Positions 1 through 5,016 of a stretch of 5,016 bases of DNA are shown piece after piece (position 1 is the first letter of the stretch; each line of letters starts with the position of its first letter). The notes under the pieces are model-generated. The model saw nothing but the letters and a program-made list of their open reading frames with translations. It was not told the origin of the DNA and ran no database searches. The position numbers and the translations under genes are program-made. The stretch is from Thermococcus sp. (GTDB lineage Archaea; Methanobacteriota_B; Thermococci; Thermococcales; Thermococcaceae): assembly GCA_027062125.1 (NCBI GenBank), contig JAMOTW010000145.1:1-5016 (forward strand). The letters are read 5' to 3'.

Positions 1-39
1 TTCATCTTCCAGGACAGGGAAAGAATTCTGGGAGAGTGA
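1..39 (+). CDS. 3' end of an unidentified upstream gene (partial)
   Basis: Frame 1 is open from the first base to a TGA at 37-39 and reads FIFQDRERILGE-stop. That is an ordinary charged protein C-terminus, but too short to assign a family. The stop overlaps the prf1 ribosome-binding region and lies 5 bp before the prf1 ATG at 45, the close packing expected of an operon with coupled translation. The reading is inferred from frame and spacing; a chance 12-codon open frame cannot be excluded without upstream sequence. Confidence 0.5.
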   Translation, partial: FIFQDRERILGE

Positions 40-40
40 T
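31..40 (+). promoter_or_regulatory. Ribosome-binding site deciding the prf1 start
   Basis: GGAGAGTGAT resembles the archaeal Shine-Dalgarno GGAGGTGAT with one inserted base. Its GTGAT end sits 4 nt before the ATG at 45, close to the 3-nt spacing before dapAL. In-frame starts at 36 (GTG) and 39 (ATG) lie inside this site, so ATG 45 is preferred. The stop of the upstream gene (37-39) falls within it. Confidence 0.6.
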
Positions 41-44
41 GCTC

Positions 45-1292
45 ATGTCTCACAAGTCTGCTGAAATGTACGAGCTTAAGAAGAAAGTGGAGGAACTCAG
101 GAGCTATCGAGGGCGAGCAACTGAACTCGTAAGCCTGTACATCCCCGCTGGCTACGACATAAACAAGGTCATGCAGCAGTTGCGAGAGGAGTACGGAACG
201 GCCCAGAACATCAAGAGCAAGTCGACTCGAAAGAACGTTCTGGGAGCCCTTGAAAGGGCCATGCAGCACCTCAAGCTCTACCGCAAGACCCCCGACAACG
301 GTCTGGCTCTCTTCGTCGGGAACGTCAGCGAGCAGGAAGGGGTAAGCGACATCAGGCTGTGGGCCATAGTTCCCCCCGAGCCGCTCAAGGTCCGCCTGTA
401 TAGATGCGACCAGACCTTCGTCACCGAGCCCCTCGAGGAGATGCTCCGCGTTAAGGACGCCTACGGCCTCATAACCGTCGAGAAGAACGAGGCGACGATA
501 GGGCTCCTCCGCGGGAAGAGAATAGAGGTGATAGATGAACTCACCTCGAACGTCCCCGGAAAGACGAGGGCAGGTGGTCAGTCGGCGAGGCGTTATGAGA
601 GGATTCGCGAGCAGGAGACCCACGAGTTCATGAAGCGCATAGCCGAGCACGCCAACAAGGCCTTCCTTCCGCTCCTTGAGAAGGGTGAGCTTAAGGGCAT
701 CATCATAGGCGGTCCGGGGCCAACCAAGGAGGACTTCATTGAGAAGGAGTACCTCCACCACGAGCTCAGAAAGAAGATAATAGGTGTCGTCGACATAAGC
801 TACAGCGGCGAGTACGGCCTCAAGGAGCTCGTCGAGAAGGCCAGCGATATCCTCAAGGACCACGAGGCTATAAAGGAGCGTCACCTCATCCAGGAGTTCT
901 TCAGACACCTCGTCAAGGACACCGGAATGATAACCTACGGTGAGAAGGAAGTTAGACAGGCTCTCGAGCTCGGAGCCGTCGACAAGCTCCTAATAAGCGA
1001 GGGCTACGACCGCGTCAGGGTTCACGCGAAGTGCAACAACTGCGGATGGGAAGAAACAAAAACGATGAGCGAGCAGGAGTTCCACGTTTACAAGAAGAGA
1101 CTCACCCACTGCCCGAAGTGCGGCAGCCAGAACATCAGCTTCGAGAAGTGGGATGTGGCGGAGGAACTCATAAAGATGGCGGAGGAGGCAGGCTCGGACG
1201 TTGAGATCATATCCCTCGACACAGAGGAGGGCCAGCAGTTCTACAAGGCCTTCGGCGGAATCGCCGCCTTCCTGAGGTATAAGATAAGATGA
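45..1292 (+). CDS. prf1: Peptide chain release factor aRF1 (archaeal/eukaryotic class 1)
   Basis: This protein terminates translation in the cytoplasm: it reads all three stop codons in the ribosomal A site and triggers hydrolysis of peptidyl-tRNA. From ATG 45 it has 415 residues, the length I recall for Pyrococcus/Thermococcus orthologues. Visible motifs in order: TAQNIKS (52-58) and YRCDQTF (119-125, the YxCxxxF motif) in the stop-codon-reading N domain; GGQ at 177-179, the catalytic tripeptide of the middle domain; and a C-domain zinc ribbon with C330, C333, C356 and C359 in two CxxC pairs. Known partners in archaea are aEF1A, which stands in for eRF3, and the recycling ATPase ABCE1. The gene probably follows the upstream gene in one transcript, since it starts 5 bp after that stop with no room for a promoter. 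The TGA stop lies 2 bp from the convergent dapAL stop. Identification is secure; only the start has in-frame alternatives (36, 39). Confidence 0.97.
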   Translation: MSHKSAEMYELKKKVEELRSYRGRATELVSLYIPAGYDINKVMQQLREEYGTAQNIKSKSTRKNVLGALERAMQHLKLYRKTPDNGLALFVGNVSEQEGVSDIRLWAIVPPEPLKVRLYRCDQTFVTEPLEEMLRVKDAYGLITVEKNEATIGLLRGKRIEVIDELTSNVPGKTRAGGQSARRYERIREQETHEFMKRIAEHANKAFLPLLEKGELKGIIIGGPGPTKEDFIEKEYLHHELRKKIIGVVDISYSGEYGLKELVEKASDILKDHEAIKERHLIQEFFRHLVKDTGMITYGEKEVRQALELGAVDKLLISEGYDRVRVHAKCNNCGWEETKTMSEQEFHVYKKRLTHCPKCGSQNISFEKWDVAEELIKMAEEAGSDVEIISLDTEEGQQFYKAFGGIAAFLRYKIR

Positions 1293-1294
1293 GG

Positions 1295-2176
1295 TCAGCC
1301 GAGGACCTCTGCCAGCAGTTTTCCTATCTCTTCTTTCGTTTCCTCGCCGTCCATGACGTAGGGCGGCCTCAAGACCGGCTTTATCGAGAAGCCCCTGAGC
1401 GACATGGCGAGCTTTATCGCCGAGCCGAAGGACGAAGCGAGGTCGTAGACCCTGGAGAGCTTCGCCAGCCTTCTTGCGCCCTCGAAGGCGTCCTCAAAGC
1501 GCTTCTCCTGAAAGGCCTTCCACACGCTGAGGTGGAGCTCCGGGGCGAAGTTGGCGCAGGCCATTATCCCACCGTCGCCGCCGAGGAGGAGGGTGTTGAG
1601 GAAGTGGCCGTCGAGGCCGGTGAAGACCTTAAAGTCCTTTCTCTCGCCTTTAACTTCGAGGATAACGTCCCTGACGTGGTTTACGCTGTCTATCGTTTCC
1701 TTCACCCCGGCGATGTTCGAGTACTCGAGGGCGAGCCGCTTGACCAGGGGGACGCTCAGGGGGTTGGCGCAGGAGGGGATGTTGTACAGTATAATTGGAA
1801 TGTCGGTTTTCTCCGCTATTATCGAGTAGTGCTTGAAGAGCGCCTCCTCGCTCAGGGGGCAGTAGTAGGGCGGTGCTATGACCGCGTAGTCCGTGCCGAT
1901 GTCCTGGGCGTGTCTAGTGAGTTCGACAACCTCAAAGGTGTTTGATGATGCCGTTCCCACGAGGTAGAAGGCTGAAGTGACCAGTTCACGGCCCTTCTCC
2001 GCGAGAAACTTCCTCTCCTCCAAGTTAAGGCTCGTAAACTCCCCGGTTGTCGCGTTGATGAATATTCCGTGGACGCCGGCCTTCTGAAGGTACTCAACGT
2101 GTTCCTCAAGCGCCGGGACGTCTATAGAATAGTCCTCGTTGAAGGGGGTAACTAGGGGGACTATAACGCCGTGCAT
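1295..2176 (-). CDS. dapAL: DapA-like lyase, DHDPS/N-acetylneuraminate lyase family
   Basis: A predicted cytosolic class I (Schiff-base) aldolase/lyase with a TIM-barrel fold, 293 residues, the usual family size. Visible residues: TTGE at 43-46 (substrate-carboxylate loop), YY at 104-105, YNIPS with catalytic Y131, and the Schiff-base lysine K159 in AGVKET. In E. coli DHDPS the YNVPS motif is followed by Arg138, needed for aspartate semialdehyde binding; here that position is C136 (YNIPSCAN). This argues against lysine synthesis and for another 2-oxo acid substrate, such as a keto-deoxy sugar acid or sialate-like compound. Thermococcal orthologues are, as I recall, listed as uncharacterised DapA-like lyases. 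The start is ATG at 2174-2176, because MHGVIVPLVTPF is the family N-terminus and GGTGAT precedes it; an upstream in-frame start at 2233 would add a proline-rich tail. No lysine-pathway gene is visible nearby. The gene diverges from the ATPase and converges on prf1. Confidence 0.9.
   Translation of the reverse strand: MHGVIVPLVTPFNEDYSIDVPALEEHVEYLQKAGVHGIFINATTGEFTSLNLEERKFLAEKGRELVTSAFYLVGTASSNTFEVVELTRHAQDIGTDYAVIAPPYYCPLSEEALFKHYSIIAEKTDIPIILYNIPSCANPLSVPLVKRLALEYSNIAGVKETIDSVNHVRDVILEVKGERKDFKVFTGLDGHFLNTLLLGGDGGIMACANFAPELHLSVWKAFQEKRFEDAFEGARRLAKLSRVYDLASSFGSAIKLAMSLRGFSIKPVLRPPYVMDGEETKEEIGKLLAEVLG
1319..1342 (+). terminator. Possible oligo-T terminator of prf1 inside dapAL
   Basis: A pyrimidine tract with 15 T in 24 bases, including TTTT (1319-1322) and two TTT runs, begins 27 bp past the prf1 stop. 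Archaeal RNA polymerase can terminate at T-rich stretches without a hairpin. The tract lies in the 3' coding part of dapAL, read on the opposite strand, so it may only reflect codon content. No other T-rich site lies closer to the stop. Confidence 0.3.
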
Positions 2177-2179
2177 GGA

Positions 2180-2185
2180 ATCACC
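2180..2185 (-). promoter_or_regulatory. Ribosome-binding site of dapAL
   Basis: On the minus strand GGTGAT is followed by TCC and then the ATG at 2176-2174. It is a perfect match to the core archaeal Shine-Dalgarno and rejects the longer in-frame start at 2233. Further upstream on the same strand CTAAAATAC (2214-2206) is the most TATA-like stretch, but it would place the transcript start almost on the ribosome-binding site and has no convincing BRE, so I do not assign a promoter. Confidence 0.7.
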
Positions 2186-2261
2186 GGAGGGTTTAGGTGG
2201 AGGGGGTATTTTAGGGTTGGGGTAAATTGGCATCCCGACACCCTGTTGAACGTTTTACCAG

Positions 2262-2275
2262 AAAACCTTAAGTAT
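2262..2275 (+). promoter_or_regulatory. BRE/TATA-like promoter element of the ATPase gene
   Basis: AAAACCTTAAGTAT resembles an archaeal promoter: an A-rich BRE-like part (2262-2265) followed by a TATA-like part (about 2268-2275). With the usual spacing of some 25 bp from the TATA centre, transcription would begin near 2294-2298, leaving a leader of about 11-15 nt before GTG 2309. The TATA-like part overlaps the first palindrome arm. The call rests on resemblance and spacing only. Confidence 0.5.
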
Positions 2276-2290
2276 CGGTACCAATACTTA
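2269..2290. promoter_or_regulatory. Palindromic operator candidate 1, over the TATA element
   Basis: A 22-bp inverted repeat centred on GGTACC at 2277-2282, with arms TAAGTATC and AATACTTA; only one base pair (2276/2283) breaks the symmetry. It overlaps the TATA-like element and the space just downstream, so a bound protein would compete with TBP/TFB. It does not match the Thermococcales glycolytic motif (TATCAC-N5-GTGATA) or the SurR site (GTTNNNAAC). The symmetry is directly visible; operator function is inferred. Confidence 0.6.
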
Positions 2291-2306
2291 GTATCGGGGG
2301 CGATAC
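2291..2306. promoter_or_regulatory. Palindromic operator candidate 2, over start site and RBS
   Basis: A perfect inverted repeat, GTATCG-GGGG-CGATAC, placed immediately after candidate 1 and 2 bp before the GTG start. Its left arm repeats the GTATCG of candidate 1 (2272-2277). Its position matches the predicted transcription start and includes the Shine-Dalgarno-like GGGGGCGAT. A DNA operator fits better than an RNA hairpin, because the predicted transcript would begin inside the repeat; an earlier start would allow a hairpin hiding the ribosome-binding site. Confidence 0.55.
2296..2304 (+). promoter_or_regulatory. Weak ribosome-binding site of the ATPase gene
   Basis: GGGGGCGAT matches GGAGGTGAT at seven of nine positions and ends 4 nt before GTG 2309, the same spacing as the prf1 site. 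It is weaker than the dapAL site and is buried in the second palindrome. Together with the GTG start this suggests low basal translation. Confidence 0.45.
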
Positions 2307-2308
2307 CT

Positions 2309-3382
2309 GTGCTGTTCGACCCGAGGCCGAAAGAGAGAAGGGAGGAGATATTTGACAGGGAAGGGGAGATAAAGGCCCTGCTAAACGGCATGAAAAACTA
2401 CCCGATAACGCTCCTCATTGGAATAAGGCGGGTGGGTAAAAGTTCACTTCTCAGGGTGGCTCTAAATGAGTGTGATGCGATTGGACTGTACATCGACGCT
2501 AGAAAGCTTTACTCTATCAGCGGAAGCGTGAGCCAGGCTGCACTGGTTGGGGAGATAAGAAATATTCTTGCAGGAAAGGGGCGCGTGGGGGTTCTGAGGG
2601 GGATATCGGTGGAGAGGGTAAGCATCGCGGGGGTGCAACTCAAGCCGAGGGAGGCCACCTTCATTGACCTCTTGGACTTCCTTAACTCCCTGGGAAGAAA
2701 AGCCAGCAAAAAAGTCATCATAGCCTTCGATGAGGCCCAGTATTTAAGGTTTTACGGTTCACGGGGAGGAAAAGAACTTCTGGCCGCCATAGCGTATGCG
2801 TACGACTCCCTTGAAGGCTTGAGCTTCGTTTTCACAGGCTCCGAAGTAGGTCTTCTCCACGACTTCTTGGGTCTCGACGATTACTCCAGTCCGCTCTACG
2901 GAAGGATATACGAGGAAGTAGAGGTCAAGCCATTCCGGAGGGAGCTTTCCAGGGAGTTCCTCAGGAGGGGCTTTGACGAGGTTGGTATGAACGTCCCGGG
3001 GGAGGAGATAGAAGCTGCTGTTGAAGAACTCGATGGGATTCCCGGCTGGCTGGTCGAGTTCGGCTTCCACTACTGGAAGAAGGGAAGCTTTGAGAAAGCC
3101 CTTGGGATGACCATGAGGAAAGCAAGGGCAGTCATCAGGGAGGAACTGAAAGAGCTGGAAAAGAGAAGCGGTAGGTACCTGCTCATACTCAGGGCGATAG
3201 CGATGGGGATAGCCAGCTGGAGCACCATCAAGGAGTACGTTGAGGCCAAAGCTGGTCCAGTAACCAACGCGAGGCTGAGCGAGCTCCTGAGGAACCTGGA
3301 AAAGATGGGATGGGTAATCAAAAAAGATGGAAAATACCTGATCATCGATCCAGTTGTGGAAAAAGTGCTGAGGGAGGGATGA
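2309..3382 (+). CDS. Archaeal AAA/STAND-type ATPase with C-terminal winged helix (PF01637-like)
   Basis: A 357-residue P-loop ATPase of the archaeal ATPase family, present in many paralogues in Thermococcales and mostly without known function. Visible in order: the N-terminus MLFDPRPKERREEIFDRE typical of the family; Walker A GIRRVGKSS (38-46, with K44 and S45); Walker B VIIAFDEAQ (136-144, D141 and E142); a sensor-1-like FTGSE (175-179); an IPGWL motif (244-248); and a C-terminal winged helix from about 289 to 350 with a hairpin wing near VIKKDGKYLIID. No signal peptide or membrane segment is apparent, so it should be cytosolic. The start is GTG 2309, because an in-frame GTG at 2171 would run through the promoter palindromes and into dapAL. 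The catalytic motifs look intact. AAA, ATA and TTT codons seem more frequent than in prf1 or argS, which hints at an accessory gene. DNA binding and autoregulation are inferences from the winged helix and the adjacent palindromes. Confidence 0.88.
   Translation: MLFDPRPKERREEIFDREGEIKALLNGMKNYPITLLIGIRRVGKSSLLRVALNECDAIGLYIDARKLYSISGSVSQAALVGEIRNILAGKGRVGVLRGISVERVSIAGVQLKPREATFIDLLDFLNSLGRKASKKVIIAFDEAQYLRFYGSRGGKELLAAIAYAYDSLEGLSFVFTGSEVGLLHDFLGLDDYSSPLYGRIYEEVEVKPFRRELSREFLRRGFDEVGMNVPGEEIEAAVEELDGIPGWLVEFGFHYWKKGSFEKALGMTMRKARAVIREELKELEKRSGRYLLILRAIAMGIASWSTIKEYVEAKAGPVTNARLSELLRNLEKMGWVIKKDGKYLIIDPVVEKVLREG
3320..3364 (-). terminator. Probable oligo-T terminator region of argS inside the ATPase gene
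   Basis: Reading past the argS stop, the minus strand meets TTTTT (3364-3360), TTTT (3334-3331) and TTTTTT (3325-3320), 19 to 63 nt downstream. Successive T-runs are the signal used by archaeal RNA polymerase for intrinsic termination. They are the complements of AAA lysine codons near the ATPase C-terminus, so the dual role is an inference; there is no intergenic DNA that could hold a separate terminator. Confidence 0.45.
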
Positions 3383-5016
3383 TCACATCTTCTCCGGCGC
3401 CTCTATGCCGAGCAGTTCAAGGGCATTCCTGAGAACCTGCTTTACAGCGAGGACGAGTAGCAGGCGCTCCTCCAGTATCCCCTCCTCAGCCTTCAGCACG
3501 GGGTGGTCCATGTAGAACTTATTGAATAGGCTCGCCAGTTCGTTGGCGTACCACGGGATGAAGTGCGGCTTGACGTCCCTGCCTGCCTGTTCCACGACCT
3601 CCGGGAACTTGGCGAGGAGCTTTACGAGTTCCTTCTCGCGGTTGGTGAGCCTTGAGAAGTCCGCCCTCTCCATGAGGCCCTTCCAGTCCGTTTCGATGCC
3701 CCTCTCCTCGGCCTTCCTGAGGATTGACGCACAGCGCGCATGGGCGTACTGGATATAGGGCGCGCTCTCCCCCTCGAAGTTGAGAACGTCGTCCCAGCGG
3801 AAGGTGATTATCTTGTCCGGGCTGTACTTGACGAGGTTGAAGCGTACCGCGCCAACACCAACGGCCTCTGCGATGGTGTCCTTCTCCTCCTCGCTTAAGC
3901 TCGGGTTCTTCTGCTCGACCAGCTCCCTGGCCCTCTGAACGGCCTCGTTGAGAACCTCGTCAACGGTGAAGCCGACCCAGGTTCCCTTCCTGCCGGAGAA
4001 GGACCCCTCTGGCCTGACAACGTGCTCGTAGGCGAGGTGGTGGAAGTTCTCCGCACTCTCCTCGAAGCCGAGGAGCTGGAGCGCGTACTTTATCGCCATC
4101 TGGGGGTGCTTCTGCTCGGCACCGATGACGTTGATGACTATATCAGCCCTTCCGAACTTCCCGGGCATCTCTTTTCCGTCCGGCGCGGTCGTCCAGGTCT
4201 CATGGTTCTCCAGCATATCCCACGGCTTGTAGAGCATGTCCGCCTTAACCTTGCCGAACTTCCAGAGGTGATAGGCTATGTCCTTGCCGGTGTAGGTGGC
4301 GGTCCCGTCGCTCCTCCTGAGGACGAGGAAGGGGTTCTTCATGTCCGGGAAGAGCTTCCTGAGGTCCATAACGAAGGCTCCCTTGTACTTGCCCTCCTCG
4401 GCCCAGAAGAAGTTCTCGTTGGCCTCGATGAGCTCGTAGGCTTCCTTGAAGATCCCGCTCTTCATTATGTCGCTCTCCCAGCTGAGGAGGTCGTATGTAA
4501 TGCCCATGCGGTAGGTGGTTAGCATCTGGGCTTTGAGGACGCGCTCGGCGAGCTTCCTGCCGGTTTCGGCTATCTCGTTGTCCCCCTCTTCCAGCTTCTT
4601 CATCAGCTCGCGGACTTCCCTGTCCACCTCGGGGTTCTCCTCTATGCGTTTGTTCACCTCGACGTAGAGCAGCCCCATGACGTGGTCTATGAAGTCCTCC
4701 TTGAGACCCTTCTCACGGAGCTCGGCCTCCAGCCTCTCGAACTCCTCCCTCAGGTTGAGGTAGCCCCAGAGAACCTGGGCGAACTGGACGCCGAGGTCGT
4801 CTATGTAGTTCTGAACCTCGACGGTGTAGCCGAGCCTGCGCATAATCCTCGCCATCGTGTCGCCCAGAACCGAGTTCCTCGCGTGCCCCATGTGGAGCGG
4901 TTTGGTGGGATTAACCGAGGTATGCTCGACGATGACCTTCTTGCCCTTTCCGACCCCACTCTCGCCGTAGGCGTTTCCTTTTCCAAGGATTTCCTTAACA
5001 AGCTCGCGCCCGAAGT
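3383..5016 (-). CDS. argS: Arginyl-tRNA synthetase (5' end outside window)
   Basis: This cytoplasmic class Ia synthetase charges tRNA-Arg with arginine using ATP. The visible 543 residues run from the right edge of the window, where reading begins FGRELVKEIL, to the C-terminus LGIEAPEKM. Archaeal ArgRS is about 630-640 residues as I recall, so some 90-100 residues, mainly the N-terminal Add1 domain, lie beyond the edge. Key parts by visible residue: HMGH at 41-44 (the HIGH signature) within NPTKPLHMGHARN; SFSGRKG at 338-344 where KMSKS would stand; and the DALR-type anticodon-binding domain from about 420 (YIQYAHARC) to the end. The KMSK motif is absent, and a lysine (residue 38) sits just before HMGH, the arrangement known in KMSK-lacking ArgRSs such as that of P. 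horikoshii. A methionine at 4889-4891 is inside the HIGH motif and is not the start. Its stop abuts that of the ATPase with no gap. Identity is certain; start and promoter are not visible. Confidence 0.97.
   Translation of the reverse strand, partial: FGRELVKEILGKGNAYGESGVGKGKKVIVEHTSVNPTKPLHMGHARNSVLGDTMARIMRRLGYTVEVQNYIDDLGVQFAQVLWGYLNLREEFERLEAELREKGLKEDFIDHVMGLLYVEVNKRIEENPEVDREVRELMKKLEEGDNEIAETGRKLAERVLKAQMLTTYRMGITYDLLSWESDIMKSGIFKEAYELIEANENFFWAEEGKYKGAFVMDLRKLFPDMKNPFLVLRRSDGTATYTGKDIAYHLWKFGKVKADMLYKPWDMLENHETWTTAPDGKEMPGKFGRADIVINVIGAEQKHPQMAIKYALQLLGFEESAENFHHLAYEHVVRPEGSFSGRKGTWVGFTVDEVLNEAVQRARELVEQKNPSLSEEEKDTIAEAVGVGAVRFNLVKYSPDKIITFRWDDVLNFEGESAPYIQYAHARCASILRKAEERGIETDWKGLMERADFSRLTNREKELVKLLAKFPEVVEQAGRDVKPHFIPWYANELASLFNKFYMDHPVLKAEEGILEERLLLVLAVKQVLRNALELLGIEAPEKM

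Noticed and set aside
1254..1268. Short hairpin GGCGG-AATCG-CCGCC near the prf1 3' end, considered as a dapAL terminator
   Set aside because: It encodes the conserved FGGIAAF segment, has no T-run after it on either strand, and archaeal termination does not need hairpins.
1289..1945. Long + strand open frame (218 codons) starting at the prf1 stop with an ATGA overlap
   Set aside because: It is the antisense shadow of dapAL, which has clear family motifs. The translation is rich in V, E, G and R and shows no recognisable domain.
2177..2233. 19-residue proline-rich N-terminal extension of the DapA-like lyase
   Set aside because: It contains the GGTGAT ribosome-binding site of the shorter start, and the family begins at MHGVIVPLVTPF.
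2171..2308. 46-codon N-terminal extension of the ATPase
   Set aside because: It would overlap the dapAL start and translate the promoter palindromes; the family N-terminus begins at MLFDPRPKE (GTG 2309).
2759..3070. - strand open frame of 103 codons inside the ATPase gene
   Set aside because: Antisense shadow of the conserved ATPase core, with no recognisable motif.
4022..4522. + strand open frame of 166 codons inside argS
   Set aside because: Antisense to an unmistakable ArgRS; repetitive L/V/E-rich translation typical of GC-rich shadow frames; no convincing ribosome-binding site seen.
3383..4891. argS starting at the methionine at 4889-4891
   Set aside because: That methionine lies within the HMGH catalytic motif, and the frame continues open with conserved ArgRS sequence to the window edge.
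1..5016. CRISPR array, tRNA/rRNA, insertion sequence, toxin-antitoxin or phage genes
   Set aside because: No regularly spaced repeats, no cloverleaf-like stretch and no transposase, integrase or toxin-like protein was seen; nearly all of the window is taken by four coding genes plus one gene tail.

Overview
The window reads as chromosomal DNA of a hyperthermophilic euryarchaeon of the Thermococcales, most likely Thermococcus. The evidence is an archaeal/eukaryotic-type class 1 release factor (aRF1), an archaeal ArgRS without a KMSK motif, a PF01637-type archaeal ATPase, GGTGAT-type Shine-Dalgarno sites a few bases before start codons, and GC-rich, tightly packed coding with AGG/AGA arginine and ATA isoleucine codons. 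The assignment rests on recognising protein sequences by eye; no search was run.

Layout: (1) positions 1-39 hold the last 12 codons of an unidentified + strand gene. (2) prf1 (45-1292, +) encodes complete aRF1, with the stop-codon-reading, GGQ and zinc-ribbon parts intact. (3) dapAL (1295-2176, -) is a DapA-like class I aldolase/lyase of unknown substrate, convergent with prf1 and 2 bp from it. (4) A 132-bp divergent intergenic region (2177-2308) carries the dapAL leader and, on the ATPase side, a cluster of four alternating half-sites (rGTATyGg-like) forming two adjacent palindromes over the TATA-like element, probable transcription start and ribosome-binding site. (5) An archaeal AAA/STAND-type ATPase with a C-terminal winged helix (2309-3382, +). 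(6) argS (3383-5016, -), cut by the window end and missing its start, whose stop codon directly abuts the ATPase stop codon.

The genes do not form one pathway. prf1 and argS are translation housekeeping genes; the DapA-like lyase and the ATPase form a divergent pair between them. The most interesting element is the ATPase promoter. Its half-sites recur every 9-10 bp, about one helical turn, where a bound protein would block TBP/TFB, RNA polymerase and ribosome access. The ATPase's own winged helix makes autoregulation a reasonable but untested idea. Both convergent junctions (2 bp and 0 bp) leave no room for terminators between genes, so T-runs inside the opposing genes are the likely termination sites. 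I see no RNA gene, CRISPR array, insertion sequence or prophage element.
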